A stretch of DNA of 64,000 nucleotides from Rhizobium sophoriradicis. Lineage in GTDB: Bacteria > Pseudomonadota > Alphaproteobacteria > Rhizobiales > Rhizobiaceae. The notes beneath the pieces were generated by a model. The model was not told the origin of the DNA, made no database searches, and saw only the letters and a list, made by a program, of their open reading frames with translations. Numbering within the stretch: position 1 is the stretch's first letter; the number at the start of each line of letters is the position of its first letter. Shown piece after piece: positions 9,186 to 19,815 of the stretch. The position numbers were made by a program, and so were the translations under genes. The stretch covers positions 333,592-397,591 of the forward strand of contig NZ_RQIH01000005.1 of NCBI RefSeq assembly GCF_003939025.1, in the 5' to 3' direction.

Positions 9186-10628
9186 TTAAGCCTGTGGCGA
9201 TCGCGCGGAGAGGAAGACCTGCGGCTCGAAGGCAAAATCCCTGTCGAAAGGATATGTCGGATGCTGTTTGCGCAGCCGCGGCAGGCGTTCGACGAACTGA
9301 TCGACCACACCCTCCGACAGCGCCATCAAGTTCGGATTGGCGATCGGCGCCAGTTCCGGCGAGAGATAGCCCGATTTGACGACGATGATTTTGGCCGCAT
9401 GTGGGTCGAGGCCCAGCCGGGTGAAATCGACAATATTGTGGTAGGGCCGCCGTTTGGCCGACAGCACGAGATCGATGCCGCCGGTCGAAACCACCGCCTG
9501 ACGGTCGGCCGGATCCGACGTTTCGTGCAGGAACCGGACGATGAAACGGGCAATCACCGGCTTGCTGCCCTGGGTATCGAGTGAAGCGCCGACGCTGAGT
9601 TCCAGCTCAGTACCCACGCCTGCGGCGTAACAGGCTTCGGTCGCCGCCTTGTCGGTGATGCCGGCGAAGACGACACCGCTGGCGTCTCCGGATATCAGCT
9701 CGGCCAAGACGTCGGCTCGGTCCCCGACGCCGCCGCCGGTCGGGTTATCGCCGGATTCGGCGAGCACGACAGGAGCCGTCGGGCTGGCGATGGCCCTCGC
9801 GACGCATTCCTCGACCGATCCCGTCTCGCAGCCGAAAACGAAGTCCTCGCGCGCATCCCAATAAGCTTTTGCCAGACGTCGGGCCTCACGCTCGAGCACG
9901 GCCCGATCGGTGCCGGTCATGATGGCGGCAGCCGTGGCGCGCGGTTCGTCGGCCCAGACGTAACCGACCATCAGCGACGCATCCCAGACACCGTCAATCG
10001 CATCGATTTCGGGCAGCATCGCATAGAGGCTCTTAGCCGGCTCATCGACGGTGCTCGTACGTTCGCCCGGCAGCACGACCGGGATCGGCGCCCAGAGAAC
10101 AACCGGCTTCACGCCTGTTTTCAGGCTCTTTACCAGCATGGCGACCGAGCGGCGCATCGTCTCCTCGACATCGATATGCGGCGCCGTGCGATAGGTCGAA
10201 TAGATGTCGAGCGCATCGATGATGCGTTGGGTGACATTGCCGTGCAGGTCGTAGCTTGCCGAAACCGTACATTGCTCGCCGACCAGCGCGCGGGCCGCAC
10301 AGATCCAGTCGCCTTCGGCATCCTCCATGCCGTCCACATACATGGCGCCATGCATGGCGAGGTAGAGGCCGTCGAGCGGCAGCAGCGGCTTCAGGCGCTC
10401 GAGGAATTCGATCTTGAACGCTTCATAGGTGGCACGTGAAACCGGCCCGCCGGCAATGGCCCGGGCATGGATCGTCGGCAGGAATTCCGCATCATAGTCT
10501 CTGAGGAAGGCAAAGTAGGGCGACTCCAGCAGCCCCTCCCCGCGCAACACCCGAAAATCCCTCTCCTTGTTCAGCACGGGATTGTATGTGCTGCACTCGA
10601 TATGAATGCCACCGACGGCAATGCGCAT
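9186..10628 (-). CDS. M81 family metallopeptidase (MlrC / microcystinase C-like)
   Basis: A 480-residue protein with the MlrC N-terminal peptidase domain (about residues 1-290) and the MlrC C-terminal domain. Recognisable blocks are GGIHIECSTYNP at the start, LAMHGAMYVDGMEDAEGD near 115, DLHGNVTQ near 145 and APHIDVEETM near 165, which supply the His/Asp metal ligands of the family. The ATG at 10628 is preceded by GAGG at a good distance, so the in-frame ATG at 10655 is not used. Related proteins cleave linear peptides such as linearised microcystin; the physiological substrate in rhizobia is unknown. A possible gene remnant lies directly upstream. Confidence 0.8.
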   Translation of the reverse strand: MRIAVGGIHIECSTYNPVLNKERDFRVLRGEGLLESPYFAFLRDYDAEFLPTIHARAIAGGPVSRATYEAFKIEFLERLKPLLPLDGLYLAMHGAMYVDGMEDAEGDWICAARALVGEQCTVSASYDLHGNVTQRIIDALDIYSTYRTAPHIDVEETMRRSVAMLVKSLKTGVKPVVLWAPIPVVLPGERTSTVDEPAKSLYAMLPEIDAIDGVWDASLMVGYVWADEPRATAAAIMTGTDRAVLEREARRLAKAYWDAREDFVFGCETGSVEECVARAIASPTAPVVLAESGDNPTGGGVGDRADVLAELISGDASGVVFAGITDKAATEACYAAGVGTELELSVGASLDTQGSKPVIARFIVRFLHETSDPADRQAVVSTGGIDLVLSAKRRPYHNIVDFTRLGLDPHAAKIIVVKSGYLSPELAPIANPNLMALSEGVVDQFVERLPRLRKQHPTYPFDRDFAFEPQVFLSARSPQA

Positions 10629-10663
10629 GAGAACCTCAGATGATGGTGGGAGCAATCGGGACG

Positions 10664-10825
10664 TTATGGCGGTACCGGCAGACCCGCGCCTTTCGAGGCC
10701 AGTGCCGCCTTCTGGTGTTCACGCATCATCTTGACATCAAGTGCGGGCGCACCGCAAGCGAATGGCTTGGCATCTTTGCCGGCATATCGGCCGTCCCCCA
10801 GCGCGGTCGAAACCGGCTGAACGCA
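10664..10825 (-). pseudogene. Possible C-terminal gene fragment of unknown function
   Basis: On the minus strand the frame ending at 10664 reads VSTALGDGRYAGKDAKPFA and then a segment ending GAGLPVPP. Codon use looks like that of real genes nearby (strong G/C at third positions), but the N-terminal part of the open frame does not, and no start with a ribosome site is evident. I do not recognise the family. It may be the tail of a gene whose front was deleted, or chance coding potential. Confidence 0.25.
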
Positions 10826-10994
10826 AGACACGGGCGTAGACCCGGCAGCGCTTGAAGGCTCGGACAGGATAAGGCGGGCCTTATGCCGCGCCGATGAAGA
10901 TCCTCGTTTGCCGAACTCGACCCAGAATACGCAAGATGCAATGTGCTCGACCCTGTTGTCCATCAGGAGTTGTGCCGCTCGGGAGGAGCGTCAA

Positions 10995-11168
10995 ATGATC
11001 ACGCATCGTCTTGCGGTGGGCATGGCCGTCAGCCTCGCCCTCGCGCCTGCCATCGTCCGCGAATACGGGCTTTTTCTCAAAGCCACGCGCATCGCGCGCT
11101 TTGACGCAGGTGTCGGCCACGGACTTTCCGTGCCCGCCAAACCGGTATGTGCGGGAGACGCCTCCTGA
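10995..11168 (+). CDS. Small hypothetical ORF with strong ribosome site
   Basis: A 57-codon frame starts with ATG six bases after GGAGGAG (10982-10988), a near-perfect Shine-Dalgarno. The product begins MITHRLAVGMAVSLALAPAI, a short hydrophobic N-terminus, and has no recognisable domain. It lies in a decayed region, so it may be the start of a truncated gene. The ribosome site is the only real support. Confidence 0.22.
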   Translation: MITHRLAVGMAVSLALAPAIVREYGLFLKATRIARFDAGVGHGLSVPAKPVCAGDAS

Positions 11169-11258
11169 CGAATGCGGGGCGGGCCGATGCGGCACCCCGC
11201 TCTCTGCTGCATGCCGCAGGAACAGGAAAAGTGTATTCGCCAACCAAGGGACGCAGTT

Positions 11259-11607
11259 ATGTCACTGGAGACGGAAGCGGTTATTTCAGGTCCAATTGTC
11301 AGGGAAGAGACGTCCGCTGCGTTCAAACGACGCTTCATGATCAGGATGATTGCCGTTCTCACCGGCGGAATGCTGCTCGATGGCTACATTCTCGGGGTCA
11401 TCGGCCCGGTAACGGCCGTCATGAAGGCGGAAATGGGAATGTCGACGGTCGATATGGGCCTCATCGCCTCGGCTGCGCTGTTCGGGATCCTGATCGGCTC
11501 GCCGCTCGGCGGGTGGGCGGGCGACAAATTCGGCCGCAAGCCACTGTTCATGATCGACATGGGATTGTTCGTGCTGGCCTCGGCGATGCAGTTCTTCATA
11601 TTGAAAT
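11259..11607 (+). pseudogene. Truncated MFS transporter (N-terminal about 115 residues only)
   Basis: From ATG 11259 the product shows the first membrane segments of a sugar-porter-like MFS protein: LTGGMLLDGYILGVIGPV, then ALFGILIGSPLGGWAGDKFGRK, the canonical loop 2-3 motif (G-x-x-x-D-x-x-G-R-K), then a third/fourth segment ending near AMQFFI. After about base 11607 similarity to MFS proteins stops and the frame runs on into unrelated sequence to 11864. Full-length members have over 400 residues, so the gene has lost about 70% of its length. The break lies close to a tRNA gene. Confidence 0.7.
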
Positions 11608-11667
11608 CCAGCGAAATCAATGAGAGGTTTGCGAGCCAAAGTTGGAGCGGCATCGGGGGAAAGTCGC

Positions 11668-11841
11668 GTGCGAAAATTCATTTCTATCATCTTGGGGCTT
11701 GGCTTACTGATCGCGGGAGTTTGGGCCTTTGCCTACATGTTCATGAACAGTGGCCCCGTAACGCTTCTTTTCTGGATGGTCCCGATTGGAAGCTTCTCTC
11801 TAGGTCTGGTGATCCTGTGGAAGACTTCAGTTCGCTCCTAA
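11668..11841 (+). CDS. Small two-segment membrane protein, hypothetical
   Basis: A 57-residue product from GTG 11668, preceded by GGGGAAAG at suitable distance. It has two hydrophobic segments (ISIILGLGLLIAGVWAFAYMF and VTLLFWMVPIGSFSLGLVIL) joined by a short polar turn, with positive charges at both ends. I do not recognise the family. It starts just after the point where the MFS gene is cut off, so it may have arrived with, or been exposed by, the deletion. Confidence 0.45.
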   Translation: MRKFISIILGLGLLIAGVWAFAYMFMNSGPVTLLFWMVPIGSFSLGLVILWKTSVRS

Positions 11842-12143
11842 AGCGGGGCGACAATAGGCGGTAGGACCACGACAAATATCGTGCTTGCGATGATAGTTGG
11901 CGTTTTTCTCATCGGAAGGGCAGTGGTTACCGGGAAATTAAATGGTTGCGGTCCTTTTGCTTTACGCGGCGCGTCGTCGGTACCGAATACGTGAATGCAT
12001 CAAGGCTCTATCCGATGCCAATATCGGCGCGTGATACATTCATTACTACGGGTTTTTAACTTCTTCTTTAAGGAGCTAACGGCTGAACAATCTGCTGGAA
12101 TGCCAGATAGTTCTCTGCACATGACGGAGAGTGCTTGAAATCA
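11842..12143. other. Intergenic region without a recognised gene
   Basis: About 300 bases between the small membrane protein and tRNA-Ser, with lower GC than the surroundings. No coding frame, direct repeat of the tRNA 3' end or integrase fragment was seen. Confidence 0.45.
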
Positions 12144-12233
12144 TGGCGGAGAGGGTGGGATTTGAACCCACGATACCCTTGCAGGTATGCCGCATTTCGA
12201 GTGCGGTGCATTCGACCACTCTGCCACCTCTCC
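12144..12233 (-). tRNA. tRNA-Ser (anticodon CGA)
   Basis: A 90-base class II tRNA on the minus strand. The acceptor stem GGAGAGG pairs with CCTCTCC, the discriminator is G, and the 3' CCA is encoded (TGG at 12144-12146 on the plus strand). The anticodon arm is CCGCA-CTCGAAA-TGCGG, giving anticodon CGA for UCG codons. The long variable arm (CATACCTGCAAGGGTATC) is typical of serine tRNAs, and the T-arm GGGTTCAAATCCC is standard. Confidence 0.95.
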
Positions 12234-12536
12234 GCGGTCAGGTCGGCGCTTGTTCGGCGCGGGCGTTCTCATAACGAGCCTATGACAGCTTGGCAAGCCG
12301 AAATCTCAAGCTTTTCCATCCTTTTGCCTTGACACCTTTTCGTCACTCGCGTATCCCGCATCCGCAATAGGAGTGGAGTAATCCGCTCCTGCCCGCCTCG
12401 CGCTCGCGCGGGGTTTCACCGGCAGACCAGAATTCCGGGCTAGACCCCTGAAATCCCTGCTTAACCTCGACTGATAAAAAGACGGCCACCTGCTTCGATA
12501 GCGGGGAGCGCCGGAACGAACATGAAAGGATAAAAA
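12234..12536 (+). other. Upstream region and leader of rplU-rpmA
   Basis: The 303 bases hold the rplU promoter (12329-12357) and, if transcription starts about 7 bases after it, a leader of roughly 170 bases before rplU. The leader contains CG-rich self-complementary stretches near 12395-12425 (CGCGCTCGCGCGGGG) but I cannot assign a known riboregulator. Confidence 0.45.
12329..12357 (+). promoter_or_regulatory. Sigma70-type promoter for rplU-rpmA
   Basis: TTGACA (12329-12334), a 17-base spacer, then TATCCC (12352-12357). The perfect -35 and ideal spacing make this the best housekeeping promoter in the gap before the L21/L27 operon. Confidence 0.6.
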
Positions 12537-12854
12537 ATGTTCGCAGTCATCAAGACCGGCGGTAAACAGTACCGAGTGGCAGCCAATGACGTGCTGACCA
12601 TCGAAAAGCTCGAAGCTGTCGCTGGCGACTCCATTGAATTCACCGAAGTGCTCGTGATCGGCGAAGGCGCCGACGCTGCGATCGGTGCGCCCTTCGTCAC
12701 CGGCGCCTCTGTCAAGGCAGAAGTCGTCGAACAGAACCGCGGCAAGAAGGTCATCGCCTTCAAGAAGCGCCGCCGTCAGAATTCGAAGCGTTCGCGCGGC
12801 CATCGTCAGCATCACACGGTCGTCCGTATCACGGACATCGTGGCTGCCAAGTAA
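12537..12854 (+). CDS. rplU: 50S ribosomal protein L21
   Basis: A 105-residue L21 with the family hallmarks: [14 protein letters not shown] at the N-terminus and [19 protein letters not shown] near residues 76-94, which contacts 23S rRNA. Length is normal for the family. AAAGGA lies just upstream of the ATG. It precedes rpmA by 33 bases, the usual bacterial arrangement, and both sit upstream of obgE as in most Rhizobiales. Confidence 0.97.
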   Translation: MFAVIKTGGKQYRVAANDVLTIEKLEAVAGDSIEFTEVLVIGEGADAAIGAPFVTGASVKAEVVEQNRGKKVIAFKKRRRQNSKRSRGHRQHHTVVRITDIVAAK

Positions 12855-12887
12855 GATCAACGGGACAAGGTTTAAAGGAGAACTCCA

Positions 12888-13157
12888 ATGGCACACAAAA
12901 AAGCTGGCGGTTCCTCGCGCAACGGTCGCGATTCCGAATCCAAGCGCCTTGGCGTGAAGAAGTTCGGCGGCGAAGCCGTCATCGCAGGCAACATCATCGT
13001 GCGTCAGCGCGGTACGCAGTGGCATCCGGGTTCCAACGTCGGCCTCGGCAAGGATCACACGATTTTTGCGCTTACCGCCGGCAATGTGAACTACCGAACG
13101 AAGGCCAACGGTCGCGTCTACGTGTCTGTCATGCCGAAAGCGGAAGCAGCGGAATAA
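12888..13157 (+). CDS. rpmA: 50S ribosomal protein L27
   Basis: An 89-residue L27. The N-terminus [16 protein letters not shown] is the flexible arm that reaches the peptidyl-transferase centre, followed by [12 protein letters not shown] and [14 protein letters not shown]. There is no N-terminal extension needing protease trimming as in Firmicutes. The start follows AAGGAGAA. It is the second gene of the L21/L27 operon and is followed by a strong terminator. Confidence 0.97.
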   Translation: MAHKKAGGSSRNGRDSESKRLGVKKFGGEAVIAGNIIVRQRGTQWHPGSNVGLGKDHTIFALTAGNVNYRTKANGRVYVSVMPKAEAAE

Positions 13158-13228
13158 GCCGGTAGCGCTCAAAAACAGCCGGCGTCTCATCGACCCGGCT
13201 GGCCGTACCAGGTTCAGTCCAGAAAACA

Positions 13229-13260
13229 GGGGAGATGGGGCGCCATCTCCCCTTTTTCTT
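13229..13260 (+). terminator. Intrinsic terminator after rpmA
   Basis: GGGGAGATGG (13229-13238) and CCATCTCCCC (13243-13252) form a perfect 10-bp stem with a 4-base loop, followed by TTTTTCTTT. Confidence 0.88.
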
Positions 13261-13282
13261 TGTCCAAACAGGAGGACTGAAC

Positions 13283-13939
13283 ATGCAAGGCGAATTGTTG
13301 AGGGCAGACCAATCACGGTCTCCCCGGGAAGACCAGCGGTCTCCCATAGAACGGCTGAGGCCGGAGCGGTTAAGGACCGATTGCCCTGTCTTGTTATCGG
13401 AAAGGCTCGTCATGCGCGCGCCCCATGAAGAAGACATCGACGCCCTTGCCCATCTCGCCAACAACGCCAAAGTCGCCACCATGGTATCGCGTATGCCGCA
13501 CCCCTATACCGCCAATGATGCCGCCGACTTTGTTTGGCGTACGCGAAATGGCGAGATCGGTAAGTGCGTCTATGCGATCACCAAAGCCGAAAACGGCGCC
13601 TTTATCGGCTGCTGCGGCGTCGAACCGCATACCGACGGCAAGACCGTCGAGATCGGTTACTGGCTGGGTGAGCCCTATTGGAACCAGGGTTATACAACCG
13701 AGGCCTGCCATGCCCTGGTCGATATGGTGTTCAGGACCCGTCAGGACGTCGACCAGATCGACGCCCGCTGCAGGGTGATGAACGTCGCCTCCCGGCGTGT
13801 CATCCAGAAGTGCGGCTTCCAGTTCCAGGGTTCGGGGCTCGCCGCCTCGCTGGCGCTTGGCAGCAACGTGCCTGTGGAATGGTACAGGCTCGACCGCAAG
13901 ACCTGGATGTCGCTGAGAAGCTGGGGGAACATCGCATGA
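13283..13939 (+). CDS. GNAT family N-acetyltransferase (RimJ/RimL type), first of tandem pair
   Basis: A 218-residue acetyltransferase. The RimJ/RimL-type core starts at SERLVMRAPHEEDIDAL and contains IGYWLGEPYWNQGYTTEA, the acetyl-CoA pyrophosphate-binding region, then NVASRRVIQKCGF. About 45 residues precede the domain and are charged and low in complexity. ATG 13283 follows AGGAGG at ideal distance, so the ATG at 13235, which lies in the terminator, is rejected. It overlaps the next GNAT gene by 4 bases (ATGA). Such proteins acetylate ribosomal proteins or small amines; the substrate here is unknown. Confidence 0.82.
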   Translation: MQGELLRADQSRSPREDQRSPIERLRPERLRTDCPVLLSERLVMRAPHEEDIDALAHLANNAKVATMVSRMPHPYTANDAADFVWRTRNGEIGKCVYAITKAENGAFIGCCGVEPHTDGKTVEIGYWLGEPYWNQGYTTEACHALVDMVFRTRQDVDQIDARCRVMNVASRRVIQKCGFQFQGSGLAASLALGSNVPVEWYRLDRKTWMSLRSWGNIA

Positions 13940-14523
13940 GCACGACCGCGCTGCAAAGGCCGGAAACCAGACCGATGATGCCCGGCCCCGCGCCTGTCAT
14001 CTCGACATCGCGGCTGACGCTCCGCCCCCACAGGCTGAGCGATGCGCCTGCGATCGCGGAATCGCTTTCTGATTTCGCGGTCACACGCATGCTGTCCCGC
14101 GTTCCCGCGCCCTTCGACCGGCAGGATGCACTGGACTGGCTGATCCCGGTGACCTCGGGCACCCTGCCGGACTGGCCGCTGGCGATAACAGGCAAGGACG
14201 ATGTTCATATCGGCAACGTCTCGATCGAGCTGCGCCATGGCCGCTGGCACCTCGGCTACTGGCTGAACCGCTACTACTGGCGGCGCGGCTATATGAGCGA
14301 GGCGGTGGCGGCGATCATCGAGCGCTTCTCGCGCCGCATGCCGGAGACGCCGATCCATTCCGGCGTCTTCGCCGACAATCCGGCGTCGCTGAGACTGCAG
14401 GAGAAGCTCGGTTTCCGCATGACGGGTTGCGGCGAAATCTATTGTTTCGCCCGCAATACCATGGTTTCGCACATCGAAACCGTACTGCAGCCGGGCATGC
14501 TGCAGCCGCGGAAGGTTGCCTAA
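13936..14523 (+). CDS. GNAT family N-acetyltransferase (RimJ/RimL type), second of tandem pair
   Basis: A 195-residue protein of the same family as its upstream neighbour: ISTSRLTLRPHRLSDAPAI near residue 23, LGYWLNRYYWRRGYMSEAV for acetyl-CoA binding, and ADNPASLRLQEKLGFR near 142. The ATGA overlap shows translational coupling with the first copy, and the pair sits between rpmA and obgE in the manner seen in other rhizobia. The two proteins are clearly related but diverged, pointing to an old duplication. Substrate unknown. Confidence 0.82.
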   Translation: MSTTALQRPETRPMMPGPAPVISTSRLTLRPHRLSDAPAIAESLSDFAVTRMLSRVPAPFDRQDALDWLIPVTSGTLPDWPLAITGKDDVHIGNVSIELRHGRWHLGYWLNRYYWRRGYMSEAVAAIIERFSRRMPETPIHSGVFADNPASLRLQEKLGFRMTGCGEIYCFARNTMVSHIETVLQPGMLQPRKVA

Positions 14524-14534
14524 TCGAAGGAAGG

Positions 14535-14559
14535 GAGACGCCGCCACCGGCGGCGTCTC
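14535..14559. terminator. Strong hairpin between convergent GNAT and EEP genes
   Basis: GAGACGCCGCC (14535-14545) and GGCGGCGTCTC (14549-14559) form a perfect 11-bp stem with a 3-base loop. It lies between two convergent genes and could end transcription in both directions, although no T-run follows on either side. Confidence 0.5.
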
Positions 14560-14561
14560 GG

Positions 14562-15428
14562 TCAATCGCCGATCTCGACCCAGAGCGGGAAATGATCGGA
14601 GCCGACGGATTGCGTGTCGATCCGGGCGGATTTCAACCGGCTCACGAGGCCGCAACTGACGAAGCAATAATCGAGATGCATGCGTTTGCCGTGATCCTCG
14701 GGATCCATCCAGCTGTAGCTCTCGGGGCGATAGGCTTCGAGCGTGGCAAAGGCGTCGACCGGTGTGCCGATCCTGGCGACGCGGCCGTAATATCCGCCGG
14801 CGGCACCGGCAAGCGCACAATATTCCGGCGATTCCGGCTCCATGTTGAAATCGCCCATGATGACGTAATCCTCCGGCAGCGGCGGCTCCGGCAGATCGAA
14901 TTCGGCCGCTCCCGTCAGCGAACCGCCCTCCTGGACGAAAGCATTGATATGCGCGTTCAAAAATTGCAGCTGGCGGATGCGTTCGTCGGGAGAAACGTGG
15001 TCGAGATGGACGGAGTAGACGCGGATCGCGCCCCCGGGCACGGTGATGACCGCCTCGGTCGCGCCGCGCTGCGGGTTGATCTTGCCGAGCGTGCGGCTGC
15101 GCGGCAGAAGCAGCGTCCGGGTCGAGACGATCGGCCAGCGCGACAGCACCATATTGCCGAACTGAAAGCGCGTGCCGGGTGCCGGCGCGGACTTGCCTTG
15201 ATCAGCCTCGACATGCAGGTCGCAGGCCGGCCCATACACCCAGAAATGGTCGGGAAAGAAGGCGGCGATACCGGCCACCATGTCGGCAAAGCCGTTGCGC
15301 GAGAAGCCGCGGGTCACCTCCTGCAGCGCGATGATGTCGGCCCGTTCGAGGCTCCGGGCAATGCGCGCGAGATCGTATCTGCCGTCGAGACCGAAGCCGT
15401 ACTGTATGTTATAGCTCGCAAAATTCAC
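14562..15428 (-). CDS. Endonuclease/exonuclease/phosphatase (EEP) family protein
   Basis: A 288-residue EEP-fold protein. The ordered motifs are NFASYNIQYG at the N-terminus, IIALQEV near residue 36, YSVHLDH near 140, MGDFNMEPE near 190 and GSDHFPLWVEI at the end, matching the metal- and phosphate-binding residues of the exonuclease III/sphingomyelinase fold. The frame is open far upstream, across the start of obgE, but similarity begins here. GTG at 15428 is the most likely start although GGAGG lies 12 bases away; an ATT codon at 15434 would be better spaced. No signal peptide is seen. Substrate unknown. Confidence 0.75.
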   Translation of the reverse strand: MNFASYNIQYGFGLDGRYDLARIARSLERADIIALQEVTRGFSRNGFADMVAGIAAFFPDHFWVYGPACDLHVEADQGKSAPAPGTRFQFGNMVLSRWPIVSTRTLLLPRSRTLGKINPQRGATEAVITVPGGAIRVYSVHLDHVSPDERIRQLQFLNAHINAFVQEGGSLTGAAEFDLPEPPLPEDYVIMGDFNMEPESPEYCALAGAAGGYYGRVARIGTPVDAFATLEAYRPESYSWMDPEDHGKRMHLDYCFVSCGLVSRLKSARIDTQSVGSDHFPLWVEIGD

Positions 15429-15440
15429 GATAATCTTTGA

Positions 15441-17743
<2,303 letters not shown>

Positions 17744-17751
<8 letters not shown>

Positions 17752-19027
17752 TACCGTTGCGCTAAGCCCTGACATTGACGCGCTGATGATCGACATCGGC
17801 CGCAAGGCCAAGGCTGCCGCGCGACCGTTGGGCTCTGCGTCCACCGAGGCGAAGAACAGCGCCTTGAATGCCATGGCCGACGCGATCCTCGCGAACAAGG
17901 CGCATATCCTTGCCGAGAACGCCAAGGACCTGAAGGACATCGAAGGCAGCGAGATGCTCGCCTCCTTCGTCGACCGGCTGACGCTGAACGACAAGCGTGT
18001 CGCCGAGATGGCCGAGGGAATCCGCGCCATCGCCGCCCTTGCCGATCCGGTCGGCGAAGTCATCGCCGCCTGGGATCGGCCGAACGGCCTGAAGATCGAG
18101 CGCGTCCGCACGCCGCTCGGCGTCATTGGCGTCATCTTCGAAAGCCGGCCGAACGTCACCGCCGATGCCGGCGCCCTTTGCCTCAAGGCGGGCAATGCCG
18201 TGATCCTGCGCTGCGGCTCGGATTCGCGCCGTTCATCGCAGGCTATCCATGCCTGCTTGGTTGAGGGCCTGAAGGCCGCCGGCCTTCCAGAGCAGGCTAT
18301 CCAGCTCGTTCCGATCACCGATCGCGCTGCCGTCGGCGGCATGCTGCGCGGTCTGGACGGCGCAATCGACGTCATCGTCCCGCGCGGCGGTAAGAGCCTG
18401 GTGGCCCGCGTGCAGAGCGAGGCGCGCGTGCCGGTCTTTGCCCATCTCGAAGGTCTTTGCCACATCTATGTCGATGCCTCCGCCGATATCGAGATGGCGA
18501 AGCAGATCGTCGTCAATGCCAAGATGCGCCGCACCGGCATTTGCGGCGCGGCCGAAACCCTGCTCGTCGACGGTGCCGCGATCGGCACGCATCTGACGCC
18601 GCTGCTTGAGGTTCTCACCGAAGCAGGCTGCGAGATCCGCGGCTCCGCGACGGTGCTGAAGGTCGCTCCCGGCATCAAGCCGGCGACCGAGGAGGACTGG
18701 ACGACCGAATATCTCGACGCGATCATTTCGGTCGCGGTCGTCGATGGCATATCGGGCGCGATCGCCCATATTCAGACCTATTCGTCGAACCACACCGAGG
18801 CCGTGATCGCCGAGGACCCGGCGGTGGTCGAGCGTTTCTTCACCGAAGTCGATTCGGCTATCCTGCTGCACAATGCCTCGACGCAATTTGCCGATGGCGG
18901 TGAGTTCGGCATGGGCGCGGAGATCGGCATTGCTACCGGTAAGATGCATGCTCGCGGCCCGGTAGGCGTCGAGCAGCTCACCTCCTTCAAATACCGGGTG
19001 CGCGGTGCCGGACAGACCCGACCTTGA
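17744..19027 (+). CDS. proA: Gamma-glutamyl phosphate reductase
   Basis: A 427-residue member of the aldehyde dehydrogenase superfamily that reduces gamma-glutamyl phosphate to glutamate semialdehyde with NADPH, the step after ProB. Visible motifs are [18 protein letters not shown] near 126, IVPRGGKSL near 208 and the catalytic cysteine in [12 protein letters not shown] near 267. Length is normal. It overlaps proB by 8 bases and its stop overlaps the TTG start of nadD, so the run is translated as a coupled unit. Confidence 0.96.
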
Positions 19028-19665
19028 CGTGGACGACGGAAAAACTGGATCGGCGCTACCTCCGCATGCCGCACAGCGAACGCGGCATGGCCGTCGGCCT
19101 GTTCGGCGGTTCGTTCAACCCGCCGCATCAGGGCCACGCGCTTGTTGCCGAGATCGCAATCAAGCGGCTCGGCCTCGACCAGCTCTGGTGGATGGTGACC
19201 CCGGGCAATCCATTGAAGAGCCGCAACCAGCTCGCACCGCTTGCCGAACGCATTGCCGAAAGCGAACGTATCGCCGCCGATCCGCGCATTAAGGTCACCG
19301 CTTTCGAACAGGCGCTCGGCGTCAGCTACACCGCCAATACGCTTGCCCGCATCAAGGCCTGCAATCCGCATGTACATTTCATCTGGATCATGGGCGCCGA
19401 CAGCCTGCAGACCTTTCACAAATGGCAGAAGTGGCAGGAGATTGCCCGCACTTTCCCGATCGCCGTGATCGACCGGCCGGGCGCGACACTCTCCTACCTC
19501 TCCTCGAAGATGACGCGGACCTTCGATTTTGCCCGCGTCGACGAGGATGACGCGCGCGTGCTCTGGAAGAAGCGGGCACCGGCCTGGACCTTCATCCACG
19601 GACCACGGTCCGGCCTGAGCTCGACGGCAATCCGCAACGGCGCGCAACCGGACAGCGCCGAATAG
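19024..19665 (+). CDS. nadD: Nicotinate-nucleotide adenylyltransferase
   Basis: NadD makes nicotinate adenine dinucleotide from nicotinate mononucleotide and ATP. The nucleotidyltransferase motif [14 protein letters not shown] and the ISTAIR-type motif LSSTAIRNG are both present, with VTPGNPLKS and WIMGADSL between them. Starting at TTG 19024 gives 213 residues and a TTGA overlap with proA; starting at ATG 19066 gives 199 residues beginning [10 protein letters not shown], and that shorter form fits the usual family length. Downstream, rsfS is normally adjacent, but here a small RNA and the mod genes lie between. Confidence 0.93.
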   Translation: MTWTTEKLDRRYLRMPHSERGMAVGLFGGSFNPPHQGHALVAEIAIKRLGLDQLWWMVTPGNPLKSRNQLAPLAERIAESERIAADPRIKVTAFEQALGVSYTANTLARIKACNPHVHFIWIMGADSLQTFHKWQKWQEIARTFPIAVIDRPGATLSYLSSKMTRTFDFARVDEDDARVLWKKRAPAWTFIHGPRSGLSSTAIRNGAQPDSAE

Positions 19666-19685
19666 ACTGATTTTTAGGGAAATCC

Positions 19686-19815
19686 CGGAAACGAGAAAGC
19701 CCGACGGGGGAGGATCCGTCGGGCTTATAAACTCGATCGACAACTGGGAGGAGGAGTGTTGTCGACCCTATCGAACGGCTATGGGAGGAGGAGAAGCCGT
19801 GTCGATGAGTGTGTT
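19686..19815 (-). ncRNA. Alpha-r14 / NfeR1-like small RNA with three CCUCC-type hairpin loops
   Basis: Read on the minus strand, three hairpins follow one another. Hairpin 1 has stem ACGGCT/AGCCGT (19795-19800 with 19775-19780) and loop TCTCCTCCTCCCAT. Hairpin 2 has the 8-bp stem TCGACAAC/GTTGTCGA (19758-19765 with 19737-19744) and loop ACTCCTCCTCCCA. Hairpin 3 has the 11-bp stem AAGCCCGACGG/CCGTCGGGCTT (19716-19726 with 19697-19707), loop ATCCTCCC, and a following TTTCTCGTTTCC, so it serves as terminator. The alpha-r14 sRNAs of rhizobia (NfeR1 in Sinorhizobium) expose CCUCCUCCC anti-Shine-Dalgarno motifs in just such loops to silence mRNAs, several of them for transporters. Ends are approximate. 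Confidence 0.75.

Larger units (their letters stand above)
10629..11258. other. Long region of apparently decayed sequence
   Basis: This 630-base gap between the M81 peptidase and a truncated MFS gene holds a coding-like minus-strand fragment (10664 to about 10825) and a 57-codon plus-strand ORF with a strong ribosome site; both are listed separately. Nothing else is convincing. Together with the truncated MFS gene it looks like the residue of deletions. Confidence 0.45.

Noticed and set aside
12144..12233. tRNA-Ser as the attachment site of a present genomic island
   Set aside because: No integrase gene and no direct repeat of the tRNA 3' end was found in the window.
12306..13316. Long minus-strand ORF (336 codons) across rplU and rpmA
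   Set aside because: It is antisense to two certain ribosomal protein genes and shows no recognisable domain.
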